64,000 nucleotides of DNA from Verrucomicrobiales bacterium. GTDB taxonomy: Bacteria > Verrucomicrobiota > Verrucomicrobiia > Verrucomicrobiales > DEV007. Location: positions 29,855 through 93,854 of the forward strand of contig JAOFXR010000006.1 of NCBI GenBank assembly GCA_028047635.1, given 5' to 3'. Made by a program: the position numbers and the translations under genes. The notes beneath the pieces are model-generated. The model ran no database searches. It was given only the letters and a program-made list of their open reading frames with translations, and had not been told where the DNA came from. Below, one piece after another: positions 25,868-33,799 of the stretch (position 1 is the first letter of the stretch; each line of letters begins with the position of its first letter).

Positions 25868-28302
25868 TAGTTTTGTACGGGTTTGCGATATAGAAATGAA
25901 TCTGAAGTGAGCAGTGAAATAATGAGGGCCTTCATGCTCCCCCCATTATCTTGATAAGCCTTATGTGCGGCCTGGAGGGTTGGAGCATCGTTGATCGTTT
26001 CATTGCGGCCCATCCAGTAACGGAAGGCATGCCTCACAAAAACTTGTTCCACATGCTCACTATTGGCGAGGCGATGGATGAGTTCAAAAGCATCTTCGAC
26101 CTTGCCATCTAGCTCTGGAACACCACTGGCGATAATTTCCCCGCTGGCATCAACAGGATTGCCATTTTCATCGACCTGTTTTCCATCTTTGGTCTTTCGA
26201 AATTTCCCGACATGATTGAACATTTCAAAAGGAAGCCCCAGAGGATCCATTTTCTGATGACAACGCCAGCATTCTTTCGCCCGAGTCACCCGCATGCGAT
26301 GACGTAATGATTCTTTAGGTTCATCAGGTAAAACCGCATCGACTGTGATCGGCACTTCAGGCACGCCCCCACCCAATAACCGTTCTCTGATCCATCGTCC
26401 CCGAAAGACCGCGTGGTTATCCATGGCGTCCGAATGGGCAATCAACCAACTGGGCTGTGTGAGTATCCCGCAACGTTCGGTGGCAGGAAAGGTCAACATT
26501 TCCCAGGGCGAAGGCCCCGTAACACTCGTAGACACCCAGTATTCACGGATAAATATCGGTCGCTCGATATCTTCAATTCCAGTTTCCGATTTAGTCCATC
26601 CATCTTTTTTTCGATACTTAGAGACTGTGTTGTCGTAGAAAGAAATCGATTTTGCATCGTTAAACGTATTAAAATAATTGTCTTCTTTGATGGTAGGCCT
26701 AACTCTTACCACACTCTTGTCCGTTGTTAAAAGTTCGCGCAAAACATCACGGTCTGATTCAAGAATATATTCGATCAATCGATCGGTTTCAGATACCAAA
26801 TAGTTCATTTGGAGATTGTAATAATTGCCATCTTCAAGAACCCCAACTGCCTTCAGCGATTGGGTGTCCTTGCAAATCGAAGGAGCGCGGTGGTAATCAA
26901 AGTATTCCTGGAAAAACCTCAAAATGCGCGGTTTGCGAATCGAACCGTCATCCATGATCCGCGTCACCTCGCGAAGAACATCCTCGCGTGTCTTTAGTTC
27001 ACCTCCCTTGAGAGCCGCCTGCAATTGAGGATCAGGCGACATGTAAGTCAACGCACCCGCAATCGAATTCGCCAACTCGTCTCCAGCAAGCATCACCCGG
27101 CCGTGTGGATCGGGCTCACCACTACCAAATTCATAGCGGTACAACGCTTCGGGGTGCAGAAAGATGGGAGCACAACCAACAATAAGCCCCTCCACTTTTC
27201 CTAATGCTTTCACTTCATTTTGAATAAATGAAATCTGCTCATTCAACTCCTTAACCCGGGGATGTCGTCCTGTGAGGGCCTTAAAAAGGAAGGGCACCAG
27301 TTTTTCCAGTTGAGCTTGGGTGGGTAACACCTCGGTTTCCATGATGTCCATAAAGGGACTGTACTTTCGTTGATAACCTTTAATGTACAAATGGGTGCTT
27401 TCCCGATCGGCGGAAGTCTGTTTTTTGCCATCTACGATCTTGGTACTAGTACGGCTGAGTTTGTATTTTTCCGGATCCCTCCACATGTAATCCGGTACGT
27501 CCGAGCCGACAATCATGTGCTTTAAAACTGCTTTCGCACCGGTCACTAGCAATTGCATCTCATCACTGGTCACTTCGTACATCACGGCAAAATCCTGCAG
27601 CCCCCTCTCCTGGCTCAAACTTTGAACCGGTCTGACAGAAGGAAAATCGCCCGTCCAACCTGAACCATTACGGATTCCCATGACTTGATCAGATCCCAAT
27701 GATAATCTCAAATCCCCCGTGTCGGTGTTAACTTTCGAAACCATCACTGGGTCACCACTGGCTAATTGCCCTGGATATTTAGGATTGTATTCTGGCGTGT
27801 TGTGAACCAGTTCGTTGAGTTTGACAAGATAAGCGGCGGGGTGAATACGCCACATCCTCGACGGGGTAGAAGGTGGCTCAGCGACTTTGACCGCGTCGGA
27901 AAAGAGCAGCTCGTGATCCACATAATTCCCCTTGGTGGGTAACAGATTTTCATGAAACCCTCCCTGGTTTTTCGAAGCTTCCTGTAAGCCCGCTATCACA
28001 CCGTTTACAAAGTGCATACGGTCCAGGTGAACGGGTTGTTCTTTCTTCGTGGGTGGCATTTCTTTGAGCGACACCTGCTCCCAGACTTTCTGCCATTCAA
28101 CCGTATTCGCGGCCGTCACTGATGTGAGAGGCTCGATATTGAATCCTCCCTTTTCGGTGTCACTGTCATGGCATTCGATACAATGTTTCTCAATAAATGC
28201 CTGTTGAGAAACCTCGCCAGCCAGCGCGGGTCCACCATAACTCGTTGTCGCCGAAATCATTAGCAACGCGCAAATTACATGAATTAGAAATGGTCTTAAC
28301 AT
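25867..28302 (-). CDS. DUF1592/DUF1588-family haem-binding protein
   Basis: 811 residues from the ATG at 28302, which opens a good signal peptide (MLRPFLIHVICALLMISATT). The frame extends 27 codons upstream to 28383, but that part looks like a sigma-factor remnant. N-terminal PSCyt CIECHDSD, then DUF1587/1592/1588/1585 blocks: RMWRIHPAAYLVKLNELV, RHPRVKELNEQISFI, ELANSIAGALTYMSPDPQLQAAL, FFQEYFDYHRAP, FPATERCGILTQPSWLIAHSD, and a second haem motif CWRCHQKMDPLGLPFEMFN. Two CxxCH sites imply a periplasmic c-type redox protein, role unknown. It overlaps the DUF1552 start by one base. Hand count gives 37% G+C for 26581-26640 against 55% for 30301-30360 in the neighbouring propeller gene. Confidence 0.88.
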   Translation of the reverse strand: MLRPFLIHVICALLMISATTSYGGPALAGEVSQQAFIEKHCIECHDSDTEKGGFNIEPLTSVTAANTVEWQKVWEQVSLKEMPPTKKEQPVHLDRMHFVNGVIAGLQEASKNQGGFHENLLPTKGNYVDHELLFSDAVKVAEPPSTPSRMWRIHPAAYLVKLNELVHNTPEYNPKYPGQLASGDPVMVSKVNTDTGDLRLSLGSDQVMGIRNGSGWTGDFPSVRPVQSLSQERGLQDFAVMYEVTSDEMQLLVTGAKAVLKHMIVGSDVPDYMWRDPEKYKLSRTSTKIVDGKKQTSADRESTHLYIKGYQRKYSPFMDIMETEVLPTQAQLEKLVPFLFKALTGRHPRVKELNEQISFIQNEVKALGKVEGLIVGCAPIFLHPEALYRYEFGSGEPDPHGRVMLAGDELANSIAGALTYMSPDPQLQAALKGGELKTREDVLREVTRIMDDGSIRKPRILRFFQEYFDYHRAPSICKDTQSLKAVGVLEDGNYYNLQMNYLVSETDRLIEYILESDRDVLRELLTTDKSVVRVRPTIKEDNYFNTFNDAKSISFYDNTVSKYRKKDGWTKSETGIEDIERPIFIREYWVSTSVTGPSPWEMLTFPATERCGILTQPSWLIAHSDAMDNHAVFRGRWIRERLLGGGVPEVPITVDAVLPDEPKESLRHRMRVTRAKECWRCHQKMDPLGLPFEMFNHVGKFRKTKDGKQVDENGNPVDASGEIIASGVPELDGKVEDAFELIHRLANSEHVEQVFVRHAFRYWMGRNETINDAPTLQAAHKAYQDNGGSMKALIISLLTSDSFLYRKPVQN

Positions 28303-28383
28303 AATCTGATATTTCCGATAGGAGTTTACTGATACTCGATCAATAAAAGAAATGAGGGCTTCTTCTTCGTCAAATTCGGTCAT
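28303..28383 (-). pseudogene. Remnant of an ECF sigma factor N-terminus
   Basis: The first ten codons read M-T-E-F-D-E-E-E-A-L; the intact sigma gene at 33471 begins M-E-D-L-N-E-E-E-A-L. The DNA matches too, and the bases upstream of both ATGs match closely for about 75 positions. After these codons similarity stops and the frame runs into the DUF1592 gene. I read this as the decapitated start of a paralogous sigma gene. Whether its ATG is still used is unknown. Confidence 0.65.
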
Positions 28384-28465
28384 CAGTAGTTACGTTGCCG
28401 TAAAAGAAGATGTTCTGACATAATTCTGCAGAAAAATGCCGTTTTTTAAGATTTATGATTCCAGT
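28384..28465 (-). promoter_or_regulatory. Leader homologous to the sigma-factor promoter region
   Basis: On the minus strand this reads TGTCAGAACATCTT, then GGCAACGTAACTACTG directly before the ATG at 28383. The sigma gene at 33471 has TGTCAGAACATCTT and GGCAACATAACTACTG in the same places. Only a few positions differ over about 75 bases. It probably still drives the DUF1592-DUF1552 pair. Which part is -35, -10 or operator cannot be told by eye. Confidence 0.6.
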
Positions 28466-28536
28466 TACAAAAAACGGATATAGAAGCCACGTCATCTGAC
28501 ATCAAAGTTGCCTGCAGTTTACCCACCATTCAAAAT

Positions 28537-31260
28537 TTACTTCAACACTGCGGCAGGTTTCTTCACCGCCTTCTTTTTGTCCTTACCTTTTTTGAGATTA
28601 CGCTTTTTCGGTTTTACCATCATGTAGGCGATAAGATCCGCCATCTCTTCAGGCTTCTGAACGAGACTGGCCGGCATCATGGACTGTTCACTGGCCTCCT
28701 GCTTGGCAATGTGGCTTTTCACCAACTCCGTGGTCGCACCGGTAATGCCGCGAAGATTGATCATACCCGCTTCAGCCCCGGGCTCGACAAATCCTGTGTG
28801 AACCGCGCCGTCATTCATCGTCACGGTATTGGGATGGAAGTTCGGCGACACGGTAAGGTTCGGGACAAGAATCGACGCAGCCAGATAACTGGGTGGAAAA
28901 CGGCTTCCCACATCAACCAAAGTCGGTCCAATCGCGCCGCCAGCTCCCGTGTCAGGTGCCAAGTGACAAGCAACGCAGCCGCGTTGAGTAAAAAGTTCTT
29001 TGCCTTTTGCTGCATCGCCTTTGGGAGCCGTCGCGGCATCCCAATCAATTTTTCGAAACGCTTCGGGGATTTCTGTGCCGGTGGAGAGCTTGGCACCTTT
29101 GAGCGCAAGGAGGGCTTTTTTCAGATCCGCTTTATTCGCCTGACCAGCAGCCATGGAGAGTGCGGTTTCGCTGTTTCCGAGAACGGCGATCGCTTTGGCA
29201 TCCGCTCGATCATCTTTTAGAAAAAAGAGCCCGGTTGCGGCGGTGTTGGCAACCGTTTTGTCGTCATCTGCCAGAGCATTCAGCAAGCGGTCAAACTCGA
29301 CCTGGTTGGCTTTCTTAACTTCAGCATCCCTCCACCAATCGCTCATGCGAAAGGTTCCAATGGGCGCTCCCAAATCGCTGAGATCAATTGGCCCTTCAGG
29401 ATGCAGCAGCTTCATCATTTTTTCGACTGCGACCGTGCCAGAGACAGGTAATTGAGTGACGGTTTCAGCCCGCTGCCACACTTTAAAAACCGTGGCGAGA
29501 GTAGCGGCGAGACGTTGATCCGGGGATCCATCCGCGAGGGCTGCCAGCTGATCATTCGGAGCCTGCCGGGCGAGAAGAATCGCTGCAGATTGCCTGACAA
29601 AGGGATCTTCGTGTGCTGCGAGCACGGCTACCGAGGCAGGGATTACTCGCTTTGCGGCGTGAAGAAATTCGAGAAGACCAACCTGCAATTTGGCATCGTC
29701 CCTCTTTGCTGCGGCGGCATTGATCATCTCATCCGAAAGGCTCGGGAACTTATCGGGATATGTCGCTGCGGCTCGCCATGCCAGAGAGGCCGCGCGTCCT
29801 TCGCCCTGAGCGAGTGAGATGATTCGCTCAATTGAATCATCATCGCCATGAGCAGCCGCAAGAAAAACGAGACTTGAGAACGCCGGTGAGTCAGGGGTTG
29901 TCTTGCCAAAAGCATCGCCAGCTTCAGCAAGCAGATCGCCTCCCTGACGAAGAATTTCTCGGTGCGCTTTTGCCCGGATCTGGATAGATTCAGAAAGCAA
30001 ATCGACCATCGATTTGTCAGAATATTTAAAGGTGGAAGTTGCCTGCTGCTTGCGAGGGGAGATCAGCAACAAATCCGTCTGCGACTTGGGCGATGGCTCG
30101 TTGCCCATCATATAGCAAACTGAGACAATGAGGTTCCCCTCATTAGTAGGCATCGCCGAAACCGGACGCCGGTCTCCCGCAACTTGCAGCAGCGGCTTGG
30201 CTTTGGATTGAAACCCCGCCCCGTCGGCGTGGAGCGGGTATGAAGTGACATTTCGTCCGCCCCAATTCGCGACAAACAGTGAGCCCTGATAGTCTTTCCC
30301 AAAGCTCGTATGATCGTAATATCCCTGGCCCACCGGCACATCGAGGGTCCGGTTTGCACTGGGAATCATATCGCGCCGCGCCGGATTTCGAGTCGCATCC
30401 CAACCCCGCGCCCAACCACTCCACGAGTGCTGTGGAACCGAGAGCAGTCGACCTGGCGATGCTGTGGACCCTTCCTGATCGTTGTCATTGCTGAATAGAT
30501 TCCAGTCTCGATCAAAGGAAATGCCACAAGGGTTGCGAAGGCCACTCGCATAGACAGAGAAATCGTAGGAGTCCAGATTCAGCCGCATCACCGCGCCGAC
30601 TCCGGCATAGGGAACTTTGCGCTTTTCTGGCCCAACATACCACGTCCACAGCCAGAGATGATCCGGACGAGTCTTGTCCAAATGTACGCCGGGGTGCGGG
30701 TCACCCATGCAGATCAGCAGATCCCCATTGGGCGCGAACTCGATGCCATGCAGGCCCTGGTGGTGATGCCCTAGCGGATTTCCCCAGAGAATTTTATCCG
30801 CCTTGATATCGGCGCGCTTTTCAACCGCTCCCGGCAACCGGTAAAGAGCTGTATTCGTCAGCACAAGGAGATCGTCCCCATAGGTTTCGACATCGTAGAC
30901 CCAGGTATCAGCCGGAAACCGGTATATTTCCTGACGAGGCTGAAATCCTCCATCAGCAGTCCGTTCATAAACAAAAAGCCCTTCGCGTCCGCCCAGAACC
31001 AAGCTCCCACTCAAATCCATATCGTGGCTGAGAAAAAACTCATCCGGGTGGGTGTCAATCTGCTCAACTTTCAGGTTCGAGTCGGTCAGAGAAACTCCGT
31101 CGACACCTGACTCGACTCCTTTAGGCAGAGCCACCGTTTGAGCGCCGGAAATCACGCTGACCCAAATTGCAAGAAGAGCGACTAGGAAACCAGACTGAAC
31201 CCGGAAGAAACGATGAGTAGAAGACGACGTTTTGTCGAAAAGATGTTTGGTGAGTTTCAT
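28537..31260 (-). CDS. PVC-type propeller dehydrogenase with HEAT repeats and cytochrome c
   Basis: 907 residues. After a signal anchor (residues 20-42) comes a glucose/sorbosone-dehydrogenase-like six-bladed propeller (about 55-400): DMDLSGSLVLGGREGLFVYE, GLHGIEFAPNGDLLICMGD, YASGLRNPCGISFDRDWNLF, NDNDQEGS. About 430-740 are HEAT-like helical repeats, and near residue 760 a cytochrome c module starts (KGKELFTQRGCVACHLAPD) with a distal Met in MMPASLV. The tail is a Lys-rich low-complexity stretch (KKRNLKKGKDKKKAVKKPAA). Proteins of this PVC group are thought to oxidise sugars or alcohols and pass electrons through their haem. It follows FecR-LamG by 46 bases, so it is a likely target of the sigma/FecR pair. 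The start is an ATG at 31260. Confidence 0.88.
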   Translation of the reverse strand: MKLTKHLFDKTSSSTHRFFRVQSGFLVALLAIWVSVISGAQTVALPKGVESGVDGVSLTDSNLKVEQIDTHPDEFFLSHDMDLSGSLVLGGREGLFVYERTADGGFQPRQEIYRFPADTWVYDVETYGDDLLVLTNTALYRLPGAVEKRADIKADKILWGNPLGHHHQGLHGIEFAPNGDLLICMGDPHPGVHLDKTRPDHLWLWTWYVGPEKRKVPYAGVGAVMRLNLDSYDFSVYASGLRNPCGISFDRDWNLFSNDNDQEGSTASPGRLLSVPQHSWSGWARGWDATRNPARRDMIPSANRTLDVPVGQGYYDHTSFGKDYQGSLFVANWGGRNVTSYPLHADGAGFQSKAKPLLQVAGDRRPVSAMPTNEGNLIVSVCYMMGNEPSPKSQTDLLLISPRKQQATSTFKYSDKSMVDLLSESIQIRAKAHREILRQGGDLLAEAGDAFGKTTPDSPAFSSLVFLAAAHGDDDSIERIISLAQGEGRAASLAWRAAATYPDKFPSLSDEMINAAAAKRDDAKLQVGLLEFLHAAKRVIPASVAVLAAHEDPFVRQSAAILLARQAPNDQLAALADGSPDQRLAATLATVFKVWQRAETVTQLPVSGTVAVEKMMKLLHPEGPIDLSDLGAPIGTFRMSDWWRDAEVKKANQVEFDRLLNALADDDKTVANTAATGLFFLKDDRADAKAIAVLGNSETALSMAAGQANKADLKKALLALKGAKLSTGTEIPEAFRKIDWDAATAPKGDAAKGKELFTQRGCVACHLAPDTGAGGAIGPTLVDVGSRFPPSYLAASILVPNLTVSPNFHPNTVTMNDGAVHTGFVEPGAEAGMINLRGITGATTELVKSHIAKQEASEQSMMPASLVQKPEEMADLIAYMMVKPKKRNLKKGKDKKKAVKKPAAVLK

Positions 31261-31306
31261 AAAATTATTGAAGTGGGCAAAAAAGGTACCGCGGCCGAGT
31301 TAAGGT

Positions 31307-32941
31307 TTACGATCCTATCTTACCGAATGACGGGGATATCATTTGCGGCTCAGGAGGTAGGTTCTCTTTATATAACCGCCACACCTGAACCGGCGTGAGA
31401 ACCCCTTCAAAAATGTAGAGCTCATCAAGATCACCCCGAAATCCGGAGAAGTAAGGATTCGGTATTTTTTCATTTTCGGCAGAAAATTTCTTTATCGACT
31501 TGGCACTAGTGAGATGATTGCCTACCGCTAAAGGGTGACTTTCCTCACCAGTGCTGGTCTCCACTTTTGCATGCTGAAAGCCGCTCGCATACTCAAGGCG
31601 ACCGTCGACATAATGACGGATATGGGTGGCTACATCAGCATCCTCGCCACCAATAAATATACTGACGACATGATGCCACGTTCCGTCGCGTAAATCCCGA
31701 GTACCATTGACCCAGCCCGGCCCAAACTCGGTTCTTATCGCCCCGGCAACTGAGCCGGGCGACAAAGGCTGTTTCCATCTCCAGGGTTTCACCTGTGGAT
31801 TCCACGACACTTGCCATTTCCGCGACTTCAAGTTACGGCCTCTTGACTTCTGCAATCCCCAGCCGGCCCAGCCATAAGCTTCTTTGGGTCCTGCATCGCG
31901 GGGGATCCTAACCCAGGCGGCCACCGTCCGCGGACGACTGCCTGAAACGCCTCGATAAGAAGACTCTAGGAATTCGCCGGTACCGGAAAATCTCAATGCC
32001 TGTCCGCCGCGGGCTCCTTCGATGCGATCCGGGACCCTACCCGGCAGTCCGGGTTTCAGGCCATATTCAGCAGCACGATCCGAGCCCGATGCGGAAAAAT
32101 GATCTCCCTCTGTTTCTTCAAAACTCCAATGATAGAAAACGACCGAAGCCTGGTTCTCAAACTCATCGACGATAGGATTTGCGGTTTCCGACGAGAACGC
32201 CTTCATCGCACCTGAACTCATCGCAACGCTTTGCTTTTCTACCAACTCCCGGACTTCGATTCCGGCAGTTGCGCGGACCCGTCCTTTCACGACCTGAACG
32301 GTCGACTCCCCATTACTAACCTCGATCCGGAATTCAGTTCCTAAATCGACAATTTTCCCTTCGGGAGTCAAAACGGTGAACCCTTGACCCGATTCTTCGA
32401 AGCGCGCCTGCAGATCACCGCTTTCCAGCCGAATCAGTTTGTCATCGATGATTTCAAACACCGACGGACCTTCAATCCTTGCGGTGCCGCCAACATCGAG
32501 CGCCATAATCACTTCTCCCGTTTCGAGGTGGTAAGTTCCTGGCATCAGCCATTCCCCGATCTCAGCAACCCGGTTTCGCTCCAAACCCCAGCGTCCATTT
32601 TCCTCGTGAATCACCCGCGCAACCGCCAGCTCGATGCAATCGCCCGCCGTCGTCGACCCTGAGTTTATTCCAGCCAACCACCAGCCTGCTGCCAAAATCG
32701 CAAGAGTAGCGGCTACTCCCACGATAGCGGGAAGTCTCCGCCGCTGACGGCTCACTTTCGGGAAACTGACTAAGTTTCCACCGGCCAGTTCTTCCTGCAG
32801 TCGACCGTGGATTTCCGCCGACGCGACAAATTCTTCGCACAGCTCAGGTTCACTCATCAAAGCTCCCTGTAACTCCCGCAGCTCCTCATCAGAAAGTTGT
32901 CCGTCGAAGTAGCGGATCATTAATTCATTTGGCGATTTCAT
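31307..32941 (-). CDS. FecR-domain protein with C-terminal LamG domain
   Basis: 544 residues from the ATG at 32941, whose ATGA overlaps the sigma stop by 4 bases; an upstream GTG frame is less likely. The cytoplasmic part (MKSPNELMIRYFDGQLSDEE) resembles an anti-sigma zinc-finger-like start. A transmembrane segment (AIVGVAATLAILAAGWWLAG) sits near residues 60-80. FecR follows at about 120-240 (EGKIVDLGTEFRIEVSNGES, VQVVKGRVRA), then a LamG/concanavalin-like domain at about 270-540 (FYHWSFEETEGDHFS, RTVAAWVRIPRD, WHHVVSIFIGG, HYVDGRLEYASG, LDELYIFEGVLTPVQVWRLY). The likely role is an inner-membrane regulator of the adjacent ECF sigma that senses a glycan by its LamG domain. That role is inference from other sigma/FecR pairs. 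Confidence 0.88.
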   Translation of the reverse strand: MKSPNELMIRYFDGQLSDEELRELQGALMSEPELCEEFVASAEIHGRLQEELAGGNLVSFPKVSRQRRRLPAIVGVAATLAILAAGWWLAGINSGSTTAGDCIELAVARVIHEENGRWGLERNRVAEIGEWLMPGTYHLETGEVIMALDVGGTARIEGPSVFEIIDDKLIRLESGDLQARFEESGQGFTVLTPEGKIVDLGTEFRIEVSNGESTVQVVKGRVRATAGIEVRELVEKQSVAMSSGAMKAFSSETANPIVDEFENQASVVFYHWSFEETEGDHFSASGSDRAAEYGLKPGLPGRVPDRIEGARGGQALRFSGTGEFLESSYRGVSGSRPRTVAAWVRIPRDAGPKEAYGWAGWGLQKSRGRNLKSRKWQVSWNPQVKPWRWKQPLSPGSVAGAIRTEFGPGWVNGTRDLRDGTWHHVVSIFIGGEDADVATHIRHYVDGRLEYASGFQHAKVETSTGEESHPLAVGNHLTSAKSIKKFSAENEKIPNPYFSGFRGDLDELYIFEGVLTPVQVWRLYKENLPPEPQMISPSFGKIGS

Positions 32942-33471
32942 ACAGGCTCCCCTTCCCCGGCTATCTGCCCCTCGATGCACCCTTTCAACTTCACCCGAAG
33001 GCGGTGAAAAATCTGCTGCAGAGAAGCTTCGCTGCGATCCTCCTCATCCGCGAGAGCCCTGATTGTCTGACGATCTCCGTAGTAGGCACCGAGTCGGCTG
33101 CGATCCTCGCCCTTAAGCTTGCCGAGGCAATTTCGCAGAGCATCCTGGCGGTCATTCCCCCCGCTAAACCCAACTTGTTTGTCCCACTCCTGAGCAAGGT
33201 GTTCGAGGACCGGGCCATCGCACAGAACGAGGCGATCGCGACCGAGCTTGCGCAGGCACTGTTTTGCCTGATTCTTGGCGACCCCATACACATATGCCTC
33301 GAAGTTTTCAACCCCGCCTGCCTTGACCGCTTTCCAAACCCCAAGCACCACCTCCTGAAACACCGCTTCCACATCAGCCTCCGGCGGCAGGAGCATGACC
33401 AAAAACGAGAAAAGAGACGACCTCATTTCCATGATTCGCTTGAGCGCTTCTTCTTCGTTCAGATCCTCCAT
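32938..33471 (-). CDS. ECF-type RNA polymerase sigma factor
   Basis: 177 residues, normal for an ECF factor of the Rhodopirellula/Verrucomicrobium type. Region 2 is at about 10-80 (SSLFSFLVMLL, EAVFQEVVLGVWKAVKAG, NFEAYVYGVAKNQAKQCLRK), and region 4 at about 115-170 (RSRLGAYYGDRQTIRALADE, SEASLQQIFHRLRVKLKGCI) with a helix-turn-helix. The stop codon overlaps the FecR-LamG start (ATGA), so the two are translationally coupled. The leader before its ATG is duplicated at 28384-28465, suggesting autoregulated control elements shared between paralogues. Target promoters are unknown. Confidence 0.92.
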   Translation of the reverse strand: MEDLNEEEALKRIMEMRSSLFSFLVMLLPPEADVEAVFQEVVLGVWKAVKAGGVENFEAYVYGVAKNQAKQCLRKLGRDRLVLCDGPVLEHLAQEWDKQVGFSGGNDRQDALRNCLGKLKGEDRSRLGAYYGDRQTIRALADEEDRSEASLQQIFHRLRVKLKGCIEGQIAGEGEPV

Positions 33472-33560
33472 CAGTAGTTATGTTGCCGCCCAAAAAGATG
33501 TTCTGACAGAATTATGTGAAAAATATTCCATTTTTGCGATTTACGGACAGAGTCGCCGAA
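33472..33560 (-). promoter_or_regulatory. Sigma-factor gene leader (duplicated)
   Basis: On the minus strand the sequence before the ATG reads AATTCTGTCAGAACATC, then GGCGGCAACATAACTACTG. The block TGTCAGAACATCTT with a conserved spacing of about 35 bases to the ATG recurs at 28384-28465. TCTGTCAGA also forms a short dyad. It is the best promoter/operator candidate in this region; box assignment is not possible by eye. Confidence 0.5.
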
Positions 33561-33799
33561 TTTTCAAACTGCTTCGGTTTGAATTAAGCCTTCTTTCCGA
33601 AAGATTAACTGGCCCCCGGTAATTCAAGCGAAAGGGTGTGAGCTATGGCGCAGCAGCCTGATTCTTCACATCCTTCTTTTTCTTCTTACTCTTTTTTGGA
33701 ACTAGCCCTCGTCGGCTTCAGCAATACCAGTGCCGACCTATTAAACTGAACAAAATATCCTGCGCCAATCCAGAACGTCTTTGCCATCCTCTATGGAAG
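33561..33799 (-). other. Intergenic region with possible degraded coding tail
   Basis: Downstream of the sulfatase-esterase stop at 33800, minus-strand frames give fragments that read like protein: SIEDGKDVLDWRRIFCSV, then in another frame GYFVQFNRSALVLLKPTRAS, then KKSKKKKDVKNQAAAP and a stop. The Lys-rich end recalls tails of other proteins in the window. This may be the frameshifted 3' end of a lost gene. Evidence is weak. The rest holds no gene. Confidence 0.3.

Noticed and set aside
28303..28383. Extending the DUF1592 protein to the ATG at 28383
   Set aside because: The extra 27 residues are acidic, lack leader properties, bury the signal peptide and match a sigma-factor start; 28302 is the better start.
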